Notes under the pieces: generated by a model | Seen by the model: only the letters and a program-made list of their open reading frames with translations | Told to the model about the DNA's origin: nothing | The model's database searches: none | Part shown: positions 33,709 through 40,331 of the stretch, in pieces | How positions within the stretch are numbered: position 1 is the stretch's first letter | Layout of the letters: each line of letters begins with the position of its first letter | Origin: JAGNEJ01 sp043757865 | GTDB taxonomy: Bacteria; Verrucomicrobiota; Verrucomicrobiia; Verrucomicrobiales; V1-33 | DNA: 40,331 bases | NCBI GenBank assembly: GCA_043757865.1 | Contig: JAYVOP010000375.1 | Coordinates: forward strand, 1-40,331 | Direction: 5' to 3' | Program-made: the position numbers and the translations under genes

Positions 33709-34460
33709 GCGCGGCCCTCCCCAGGCGTGATCCAGGCCAGGAACTCCACGTTCCCATCCGTGCCTTTGATGGGAGATTCCATCACCGCCTGCCACTTTAA
33801 TTCCGTGGTCTCCTCAATGAAGAGCCGGATTTTATTGACCGCTCGTTGATGCAGCGCAGGATCCCGCACGATGCCGCCCTTGCCCACGTCCGCACGCGTT
33901 AGCTCGAACTGCGGCTTGATGAGGCAGACGATCTGCCCCCGCGTAGGATGCAGCGTGCGCAGCACGGGTCCTAACACCATGGTCAGAGAAATAAACGAGA
34001 CATCAAACACCGCTAGGTCGATGGGTTCCGGCACATCGTGCGGGTCTAGGTGGCGGAGGTTAAATTGCTCTCTAGCCACCACCCGGGGATCATTGCGGAT
34101 CTTCCAGACTAACTGGTTTGTGCCCACATCGAAGGCATAGACCTTGGCCGCCCCGGCTTGCAGCAGGCAGTCCGTAAAGCCTCCGGTGGACGCGCCCGCA
34201 TCCAGACACACCCAGCCCTCAGGCTCAATCCCAAACGTCAGCAGCGCGCCCTCTAACTTCAGTCCACCGCGACTCACAAAGCGCGGCTTCACCTTCAGCT
34301 CCACATGATCCTGCTCTCGCACCGCCACACTGGCCTTGTCCACCACGCGGTCATTGACCATCACCTCACCTGCGAGGATGAGCCGCTGCGCCATCTGGCG
34401 GCTCTCACACAGCCCCCGCGTGACGAGGCAGACATCTAACCGTTGTTTTTCCATCGCCAT
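33705..34460 (-). CDS. tlyA: TlyA-family rRNA 2'-O-methyltransferase / hemolysin A-like
   Basis: TlyA-type enzymes methylate ribose 2'-O positions of rRNA. The start is ambiguous: ATG 34460, ATG 34454 (MEKQRLDV, closest to relatives) or a GTG at 34466 that overlaps the LOG stop as GTGA. An S4 RNA-binding domain covers residues about 5-65 (RLDVCLVTRGLCESRQMAQRLILAGEVMVN). The FtsJ-like methyltransferase follows, with SAM motif CLDAGASTGGFTDCLLQAGA and the KDKE set: Lys in RGGLKLEGAL, Asp in VFDVSFISL, Lys in LIKPQFE and Glu in NVEFLAW. The length of about 250 residues is normal. Confidence 0.92.
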   Translation of the reverse strand: MAMEKQRLDVCLVTRGLCESRQMAQRLILAGEVMVNDRVVDKASVAVREQDHVELKVKPRFVSRGGLKLEGALLTFGIEPEGWVCLDAGASTGGFTDCLLQAGAAKVYAFDVGTNQLVWKIRNDPRVVAREQFNLRHLDPHDVPEPIDLAVFDVSFISLTMVLGPVLRTLHPTRGQIVCLIKPQFELTRADVGKGGIVRDPALHQRAVNKIRLFIEETTELKWQAVMESPIKGTDGNVEFLAWITPGEGRA

Positions 34461-34462
34461 AT

Positions 34463-35572
34463 TCACTCGAACGCCGCCGCGTTAATGGCATCAATCAACT
34501 CCCGCAGCCGACCATAGTTCCCCCGCTTCGGCTTGAACACCAGCCGGGGCAACTCCAATAACTCTGGCTGATCCCCCTCGGCCTTCAGCGCTTGGCGTTG
34601 CACGATTTCTCCCTCGGTGATGAGGTCAGAGAAATCCTCATTTAAACGAGCGACATCCTCACTGCGGATCTTCTGCTGGAGGCGGATGGACAGGCGCTCC
34701 CGCACGTTGCGGTAACTGTGGAAGACTTTGTAAAATTGCTGAATGTGCGCCACCGCCTCGGCCACGTTATCCGTGACCAAGAAGAGGGAAAAATCATCCT
34801 CGGAGATCAGCTTCCGCCGTAATAGTTGTCCTTTGAGAAAGGCGAGGAAACCCGTCCAGTAATCTCCGCCAGGCGCATCCACCATCACGATGGGCAGGAT
34901 CTGGCTCTTGCCCGTCTGGATCAACGTCAGCAGTTCAAAGCCCTCGTCCATGGTGCCGAACCCCCCTGGGAACAGGGCTACAGCCTCCGCCTCCTTCACA
35001 AAGGTGAGTTTCCGCGTGAAGAAATAGTTGAACGACACCAGCTTCTTGTCTCCTTCGATGGTGGGATTCGCCTCTTGTTCAAACGGTAACTTGATGTTCA
35101 GCCCGAAGCTGTTTTCCCGCCCCGCCCCACGTTGCCCCGCCCCCATGATCCCCTCCCCCGCACCCGTGATGACCATGTAATCATGAGCCACCATTTCCTT
35201 AGCAAACGCCTCCGCCGCTTGGGCCTCGGGATTGCTCGGGCTGGTGCGCGCACTACCGTAGATCACGACCTTTTTCCGATGGTTATAGGGAAAGAAAACG
35301 CGGTTAGCCGCGCGCAGTTCTCGCAGCGTGCGATTGAGCAATTTCAAGTCCGCCACGCTGATTTCCTGCCGCGCAAATTTCAGGGCATTGATGACTAGCT
35401 CTTCTGCTAGTTCAGAGTGGTGCGCCCCGGCATAGCTCTGCACTAGCTCATGGATCTTGGCGTCTATCTTTTTCTCACCGACCGTGATCGGCTGGCCGGG
35501 ATGCCCCAGAATGCCCCCTCCGGTAAAGTCGCGGCCAGCGGGTTCTTGCAGGAGTTCAGAAGGAGGAGTCAT
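34463..35572 (-). CDS. LOG-family protein (Rossmann-type nucleotide hydrolase, long form)
   Basis: The product is 369 residues from ATG 35572 (a TTG six codons upstream is possible). The LOG core spans about residues 95-270, with VVIYGSARTSPSNPEAQAAEAFA, VITGAGEGIMGAGQRGA and the signature LFPGGFGTMDEGFE, which carries the catalytic arginine/glutamate environment (PGGxGTxxE). Family members hydrolyse nucleoside monophosphates to free base and ribose phosphate; some release cytokinin-type bases. N- and C-terminal extensions of 80-100 residues each are longer than in the short LOG enzymes. The gene lies between msrB and tlyA with short gaps. Confidence 0.9.
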   Translation of the reverse strand: MTPPSELLQEPAGRDFTGGGILGHPGQPITVGEKKIDAKIHELVQSYAGAHHSELAEELVINALKFARQEISVADLKLLNRTLRELRAANRVFFPYNHRKKVVIYGSARTSPSNPEAQAAEAFAKEMVAHDYMVITGAGEGIMGAGQRGAGRENSFGLNIKLPFEQEANPTIEGDKKLVSFNYFFTRKLTFVKEAEAVALFPGGFGTMDEGFELLTLIQTGKSQILPIVMVDAPGGDYWTGFLAFLKGQLLRRKLISEDDFSLFLVTDNVAEAVAHIQQFYKVFHSYRNVRERLSIRLQQKIRSEDVARLNEDFSDLITEGEIVQRQALKAEGDQPELLELPRLVFKPKRGNYGRLRELIDAINAAAFE

Positions 35573-35592
35573 GCCGTTAGGATAAATCAAAG

Positions 35593-36132
35593 TTAGGGAG
35601 TAAAGAGCGCCACATAATTACCAAATCCTTCTTTCACCAAGTCTTCTTTGGGGATGAAGCGCAGGCTAGCGGAATTAATGCAGTAGCGCAGTCCGCCCGT
35701 GGCCGCTGGCCCGTCTGGGAAGACATGGCCCAGGTGGGAGTTAGCCGTGGCCGAGCGGACTTCCGTGCGCTCCGTTTGAAAGGACAGGTCCACGTGCTCC
35801 GTCACCTCGCTAGCCTCCGCTGGCTTGCTAAAGCTGGGCCAGCCGCAGCCAGAGTCGAACTTATCTTTAGAGGTAAACAGTAGCTTGTTAGAAACAATAT
35901 CGACATAGATCCCCTCGCGATGATTATCCCAGTATTCGTTCTTAAATGGCGGCTCCGTGCCACCACCTTGAGTGACGGCGTATTGCAGGGGCGTGAGGCG
36001 GGATTGCAGATCAGACATAGAGTTAGTTAAGTGGGGAGAAATGTGGTTGGGGAGCCGATTGACCACCATGATGAGGCCAATGATGAGCCCCAAGGCAAGG
36101 ATACCAAACGTCTTAAATGGGAGAGGTTTCAT
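35593..36132 (-). CDS. msrB: Peptide-methionine (R)-S-oxide reductase MsrB, membrane-anchored or exported
   Basis: MsrB reduces the R form of methionine sulfoxide in proteins. The product is 179 residues from ATG 36132. A hydrophobic N-terminal segment (TFGILALGLIIGLIMVV) suggests anchoring or export, so the enzyme should repair envelope proteins. The catalytic domain starts near LTPLQYAVTQGGGTEPPF and contains SGCGWPSF and LRYCINSASLRFIP, where the cysteine is the sulfoxide-reacting residue. The zinc-binding CxxC pairs are absent (IVSNKLLFTSKDKF), so it is the non-zinc type. It sits between the S16-like gene and the LOG gene. Confidence 0.93.
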   Translation of the reverse strand: MKPLPFKTFGILALGLIIGLIMVVNRLPNHISPHLTNSMSDLQSRLTPLQYAVTQGGGTEPPFKNEYWDNHREGIYVDIVSNKLLFTSKDKFDSGCGWPSFSKPAEASEVTEHVDLSFQTERTEVRSATANSHLGHVFPDGPAATGGLRYCINSASLRFIPKEDLVKEGFGNYVALFTP

Positions 36133-36183
36133 AAGGCCATAGCCTGAATGGCATCTGGGAGACGGTAAACTGATTTTTGTAGA

Positions 36184-37983
36184 TCACGGTTCCGGCACCA
36201 CCGCACCGTCCGCAGCTTCCTCCGTAGCCTTAGGGTTAGGATCGCGCGGGGCCTCCGCCGTAATGACTTGGGTATGCGGGATTTTCGCCCGCAGGTCTTT
36301 GAACTCTTGCTGCACATGATCCCGGGCCACGCCCATTTTCCGCTCCGCCTCTTGGCGCACGGAAGCGGCCAGGGGCGGATAAAGCACAAAGACATCATAC
36401 ATCCGCGCGAGGTCGATCAGCGCATCCGCATAGGCCCGCGCTTCCACTGGCAGCGTGGGCCGCAGCCGCTCCATTTGACCCTTGGCTTTGTTAAATGGGG
36501 TGGCGCTGAGCCGATCTTGCCACGCGGTCTTGATGGGAAATTCCCGGCTCCCTGCACGATTCACCGGCGTGGCAATTTTGCCGAGCAAGTTCATCGCACC
36601 ACCGACACTGAGTTGACTGGGCAAGTGCTTCAGGGCGATCATTTCCAGTGCTTGGATCGTCACATCGTTGGGGTAAATTTTCAGCAATTCCGTCAATGCC
36701 CGGCCCATCGTTTCAGAGCGCAACCCTACCACCCCGCCCGTGCGGGCTTGGCGGATCAAGGCCGCCGCGTCGGTGAGGCTGCGTTGCAACGTGGGTGGCC
36801 GCTCCTTGACGCAGAGCGCGGCCGCCTCGTTGAAATTATGCGCCACACAGACATGCCATTGCGTTAGTTCCTGCCAGCGTTCTGGATAGGAGAGCAGGAA
36901 ATCTGCATACTCCGTGAGGTCCACCGGAGCCACGACCACGAGCGCATCCGCTGGCAGCGTCGTGCGCACGTTCAGCAGTTGCTCCAGGTTCAGTGTCCGC
37001 ACGGTCAGGCCGGATTCCAGTTGCAGCCCACAGGCTAGCACCGCTTGCGGGTCTAACTCCGCGCCAGTCACCATGGATTCTAACAGCATCCCCATGGCCA
37101 AGCTCACGCCCGACTGCTCGGTGGCGGGCACGGCCAGATCTTGGAAATCAATCCGCCATCCGCCCGGCCACTGCGGCGTGCGTGCGCGCAGCAGATCTCG
37201 CAGTGCGGGCAGACTGGCCTCAGTGCGCTTGTCGGTCTGTTTCGGGAGGCCCAGTTCCAGCGGTTTGCCGCTGCTGTTAGGGCGCTTGCTGGCGGTGGCT
37301 TGGAGTTGCTTCAAAGCGGGGCGCACGTTCCCATGCGCATCGGCAAAGAGGATGGCGGAGACAACCGCAGCGGTGCCTTTGAGATCCGGCGTTTCCTCGT
37401 CCTGCACGGAGTTTTGGGCTCGTGACTTAGGACAGATCACTTCCCAGAGCAGCGCGGGCGCGTTCTGGTTAAAGGATTCGAGCACCGCGCGATTGGAAAT
37501 ATCCAACTGCGCTGCCACCTGGATTAAATGGTAGCCTAGCTCAAAATTTAACCGCCCACTGGGATCATCCAGCAGCAAGTTAGCGATCTGCATGATCGTG
37601 ACCGCCTGCTGCTCCAGCTTCACAGGATGCGCGTGCAGCGGCTGCGGCAGCACCCCGCGCGCCAGTTGGCCATTGGCCACCACGCCATCAAAATCCGCTG
37701 GCGCTAAACGGAGCGCGATCCCTAACAACCGCGCCTTCCACGAGGACGACACTGCCTTATGCCCAGGATAATCCCGACACACGGCCACCAGCGTGGCCAC
37801 GAGCTGCTGCCGAGCGGCGTCTGGCAACTCAATCATACTGAGATCCCACGCCTGCGCGCTGAGATCTGGACGCACGTAGTCAGGCACGGGCGGCGGCGGC
37901 AGTTCTACGTTAGGCACCTGCGCACTAATCCCGCCTAGCAGGAGCAGTGAGATGGCCAGCAACCAAGAGAAACGGACGGACAT
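36184..37983 (-). CDS. Exported protein with a degenerate Lon-protease (S16)-like domain
   Basis: The product is 599 residues from ATG 37983, with a signal peptide (MSVRFSWLLAISLLLLGGISA) then a proline-rich linker. I do not recognise the whole protein. The stretch at residues about 275-360 parallels the S16 proteolytic fold: TEQSGVSLAMGMLLESMVTG aligns with the Lon PSAGVA motif (Ser291 at the nucleophile position), then LDPQAVLACGLQLESGLTVRTLNLEQLL and LVVVAPVDLTEYADFL follow as in Lon. The catalytic lysine expected in the GGLKEKL-like helix is missing (LNLEQLL). The flanking parts are helical and may be repeats. The gene follows the NamZ fusion gene by eight bases, so the two are one transcription unit. 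Confidence 0.62.
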   Translation of the reverse strand: MSVRFSWLLAISLLLLGGISAQVPNVELPPPPVPDYVRPDLSAQAWDLSMIELPDAARQQLVATLVAVCRDYPGHKAVSSSWKARLLGIALRLAPADFDGVVANGQLARGVLPQPLHAHPVKLEQQAVTIMQIANLLLDDPSGRLNFELGYHLIQVAAQLDISNRAVLESFNQNAPALLWEVICPKSRAQNSVQDEETPDLKGTAAVVSAILFADAHGNVRPALKQLQATASKRPNSSGKPLELGLPKQTDKRTEASLPALRDLLRARTPQWPGGWRIDFQDLAVPATEQSGVSLAMGMLLESMVTGAELDPQAVLACGLQLESGLTVRTLNLEQLLNVRTTLPADALVVVAPVDLTEYADFLLSYPERWQELTQWHVCVAHNFNEAAALCVKERPPTLQRSLTDAAALIRQARTGGVVGLRSETMGRALTELLKIYPNDVTIQALEMIALKHLPSQLSVGGAMNLLGKIATPVNRAGSREFPIKTAWQDRLSATPFNKAKGQMERLRPTLPVEARAYADALIDLARMYDVFVLYPPLAASVRQEAERKMGVARDHVQQEFKDLRAKIPHTQVITAEAPRDPNPKATEEAADGAVVPEP

Positions 37984-37991
37984 GTGGAGGG

Positions 37992-40256
37992 TTAGGGATA
38001 GCGCAGGAACGGTTTCCGGCGGTCTATAAATGACGCTAATTCTGCTTCCCACAACGCCTCAATTTCCGCCCGGGGGGCCAGTTTCTCAATGGCCTGCAAC
38101 ACCTTCGGATGCGCCAGGAGCATCGCCATTTTGGCCAAGTGAAATTGCTCCCCGCCTTGTTTCTGCAAGGCCAGCGCCAGGGCGATGCCTAAGGACACGG
38201 GAGCAAAATGGGTGCGATCAAAGACCACGAAGCGCACGCCATGGCAGGCCGCTTTCGCAAAGACACTAGCCGTAGGGGTAAACTCCACTTCACGAAAATC
38301 CACGCCCGCCAGATGCTCCGCGCGCAGGTCCGCCAACAGCGTTTGCGCCTGCACCCACGGGGCTCCTACGACAGAAAACGGCGTGTCCGTGCCGCGTCCC
38401 ACGCTGATATTTACCATCTCGATCAAGCCCACTCCAGGATACAACGTAGCCGCATCTAGGCTGCGCATGTTCGGGCTAGGGTTCACCCACGGCAGGCCCG
38501 TCTGGTCTTGCCACACACCGCGCGTCCAGCCTGTGACGGGGATCACATCCACTGGAGTGGTCCATTTTTCTTCTGCTTTAAATAGCATCGCTAGCTCCCC
38601 CACGGTCATGCCGTGCAGCACGGGCAGCGGATGGCAGGAGGTCAGTTGCGCTGCGCCCTGAGCCACGGGGCCAGCCACTTGGCTGCCACCAAGCGGATTG
38701 ATACGATCAAGCACGATGACCCGCAATCCCTGCTGAGAGGCGGCTTCCATGATGTTCTTCAAGGTGCCGATGTAAGTGTAAAAGCGCGTGCCGATGTCTT
38801 GGATGTCGAAGACCAGCGCGTCCAATCCGGCTAGCTGCGCGGCGTTAGGTTTCCGTTCTTTATCATAGAGACTGTAGATCGGCAGGCCCGTGGCCGCGTC
38901 TTTAGCATCGGCAATGTGCGCTTGGTCTAACACGCCACGGATGCCGTGCTCCGGGCTGAAAAGAGCCTGCAAGCTGACTTCCGGCGCGTGGGCCAGGAGA
39001 TCAATCGTGCTTTCCCCCGTGCGACTGCGGCCCGTTTGATTCGTAATCAGACCGATCTTTAATCCACGCAACGCAGCAAAGTGTGACTCCGCTAGGACAT
39101 CAATCCCATTGCGCACTTCCGTGCTAGGCGCAGGCCGCGTTAAGCCCATGGCTAGGGCGGCTTGCGTGGCCACGGTGATGCGCAGGTCGTGAATCTTGCC
39201 GCTTTCCGTGGGATGATTCCGATTCGCCAATAGAATAACGAACGATTGCGATGTGGGATCAATCCACACGCTGGTCCCCGTCCAGCCACTGTGGCCGTAG
39301 CTGGTGACCACGGGATAAATTTCCCCACGCAGACTGGAGTAGCCCGTATCTAGATCCCAGCCCAGCCCACGTTGCTCTGCGAGGTCTAGCGGGGATTGCC
39401 GGGAAGTGGCTAGACGCACGGTGGCTTCTGATAAAACGCGCTGCTCCCCCACCCCATATTTCAACCACATGCGGGCATACTTGGCCACATCCGCAATGGT
39501 GCTGAAACAGCCTGCATGACCACACACGCCGCCCATGGCGCGGGAGGTGGGATCATGCACCACGCCTTGCAATCGCCCAGCTTCATTCATCGTGGTTGGT
39601 GCGATTCTTGGGCGCAACGCAGCCGATGGCAGAAACGATGTTTCCTTCATCCCTAACGGCTCCCAGATCTCCTGGCGCACGTAGGCATCCAGCCGCTGGC
39701 CGGAGACTTGCGCGACGATTTCTCCTAGCAAGATGAAGTTGATGTCACTGTAAACGAACTTGGTCCCTGGCGGTTGGCGCAACGGCTGCGCACAAGCACT
39801 GGCGATGCCTGCGGCGTAATCCTTGTGCCCCAGCGGTGGGATCCCCGGCGGCAATCCTGACGTATGCGTGAGCAGATGCCGCAGCTTCACAGCGGCATGA
39901 GAAAATGCTGGCAAATACTGCTGCACAGGCGCAGCCAGGTCCAGTTTCCCTTGTTCCAGCAAGCGCAGCACCGCAGGCGTGGTGGCCACCACTTTCGTCA
40001 AAGAAGCGAGATCGAAAATGGTGTCCTCGGTCATGGCTTCGTGCTTCGGCTCCACTTGGCGCTGGCCGAAGGCATGGACGTAATGTTGCCCCGCGCGCTC
40101 GCACCAGACCACAGCCCCAGGGATCTCGCCCAGGCGGATGGACGTCTCCACGGCTGCCTCCAGCGCTTCGATGTGGGCGGAATCGATGCGGGGCGCTACC
40201 TCTGCCGTTGCATTGCCTAACAGCAGGAAAATGAGGGCAAATCCTAGCAACTTCAT
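37992..40256 (-). CDS. Exported fusion of class C beta-lactamase-like and DUF1343/NamZ exo-N-acetylmuramidase domains
   Basis: The product is 754 residues from ATG 40256, with signal peptide MKLLGFALIFLLLGNATA. Residues about 25-375 form a serine beta-lactamase/transpeptidase-like domain: Ser85 and Lys88 (ASLTK), Tyr169 and Asn173 (YSDIN), and the HSG triad at 322-324 (GHSGWTG). Residues about 385-754 form DUF1343, the NamZ (GH171) family, with LKIGLITNQTGRSRTGE, FSPEHGIRG (conserved Glu) and VFDIQDIGTRFYTYIG. NamZ removes N-acetylmuramic acid from peptidoglycan fragments; the first domain could trim peptides or esters. Combining both suggests cell-wall turnover outside the cytoplasm. It is the first gene of the minus-strand run. 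Confidence 0.88.
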   Translation of the reverse strand: MKLLGFALIFLLLGNATAEVAPRIDSAHIEALEAAVETSIRLGEIPGAVVWCERAGQHYVHAFGQRQVEPKHEAMTEDTIFDLASLTKVVATTPAVLRLLEQGKLDLAAPVQQYLPAFSHAAVKLRHLLTHTSGLPPGIPPLGHKDYAAGIASACAQPLRQPPGTKFVYSDINFILLGEIVAQVSGQRLDAYVRQEIWEPLGMKETSFLPSAALRPRIAPTTMNEAGRLQGVVHDPTSRAMGGVCGHAGCFSTIADVAKYARMWLKYGVGEQRVLSEATVRLATSRQSPLDLAEQRGLGWDLDTGYSSLRGEIYPVVTSYGHSGWTGTSVWIDPTSQSFVILLANRNHPTESGKIHDLRITVATQAALAMGLTRPAPSTEVRNGIDVLAESHFAALRGLKIGLITNQTGRSRTGESTIDLLAHAPEVSLQALFSPEHGIRGVLDQAHIADAKDAATGLPIYSLYDKERKPNAAQLAGLDALVFDIQDIGTRFYTYIGTLKNIMEAASQQGLRVIVLDRINPLGGSQVAGPVAQGAAQLTSCHPLPVLHGMTVGELAMLFKAEEKWTTPVDVIPVTGWTRGVWQDQTGLPWVNPSPNMRSLDAATLYPGVGLIEMVNISVGRGTDTPFSVVGAPWVQAQTLLADLRAEHLAGVDFREVEFTPTASVFAKAACHGVRFVVFDRTHFAPVSLGIALALALQKQGGEQFHLAKMAMLLAHPKVLQAIEKLAPRAEIEALWEAELASFIDRRKPFLRYP

Positions 40257-40267
40257 GCGTAGAGGGC

Positions 40268-40331
40268 GACGTTAGGAGACCAGCGACTCGCACAGTCCAG
40301 CAGCGCAGCACGTCGCTGGTCTCCTAACGTC
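40268..40331. repeat. Perfect 20-bp inverted repeat at the window edge
   Basis: The left arm gacgttaggagaccagcgac (40268-40287) is the exact reverse complement of 40312-40331; the loop is 24 bases. It lies immediately upstream of the NamZ fusion gene start (40256, minus strand). The window ends on the last base of the right arm, so I cannot see whether the arms extend further. Confidence 0.88.

Noticed and set aside
36268..37534. Two plus-strand frames of about 200 codons opposite the S16-like gene
   Set aside because: The translations are low in protein character and lie entirely antisense to a gene with signal peptide and domain pattern.

Overview
The window looks like a chromosomal segment of a GC-rich member of the Verrucomicrobiota (PVC group). 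The lineage call is inferred from gene content: a planctomycete-type cytochrome protein (DUF1592/1588/1585 family), two DUF5009-type membrane acyltransferases, a PQQ-like propeller protein, a FAD_oxidored-family secreted oxidoreductase, Tat-exported sugar isomerase and nucleotidase genes, and the long three-domain form of IspG. I see no rRNA, tRNA, CRISPR array, transposase or prophage. About 32 protein genes fill most of the sequence. Almost none has a recognisable Shine-Dalgarno motif, so many starts rest on signal peptides, homology and spacing.

Layout. 1-4690: the end of a GntP-type gluconate permease, one base from a secreted FAD oxidoreductase; then, on the minus strand, a membrane-anchored SGNH-like protein lacking the nucleophilic serine and a frameshifted DUF5009 gene. 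4859-8481 (plus): trpF, lysC, a small WXG100-like gene and a Gfo/Idh/MocA oxidoreductase. 8490-9851 (minus) is a PQQ-like propeller gene, divergent from ispG (10065-11816). 11893-17537 (minus): an AddB-like RecB-family nuclease, a small exported protein with a possible PD-(D/E)xK signature, a membrane coiled-coil protein and an uncharacterised, possibly ATP-grasp-like protein. 18027-21043 (plus): an HtrA-type protease followed by a related protein that has lost two of the three catalytic residues. 21018-24444 (minus): 5'-nucleotidase, sugar isomerase and GNAT genes. 24569-28504 (plus): the intact DUF5009 gene and the DUF1592-type cytochrome gene. 28520-30384 (minus): a LolD/MacB-type ABC exporter pair. 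After a 561-bp repeat-rich intergenic region come an M48 metalloprotease and an orphan OppD/DppD-type ATPase (30946-33057, plus). 33091-40256 is a tightly packed minus-strand run: a fused beta-lactamase/NamZ gene, a secreted protein with a degenerate Lon(S16)-like domain, msrB, a LOG-family gene, tlyA and rnhB.

Non-coding structure is the least ordinary part. There is a perfect 18-bp inverted repeat at 17718-17767 with a diverged relative at 22715-22785, a perfect 20-bp inverted repeat that ends at the last base of the window, a 22-bp tandem array with a variable dinucleotide at 30656-30765, an imperfect inverted repeat of the ccacaaag type just before it, and a 22-base palindromic motif found upstream of two different genes.

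I did not find a clear-cut undescribed defence or mobile system. The best candidates for unusual biology are the protease/pseudoprotease tandem, the exported PD-(D/E)xK-like protein next to the AddB-like nuclease, the overlapping non-ATG coiled-coil gene, the degenerate S16 protein in the cell-wall operon and the 22-bp array.
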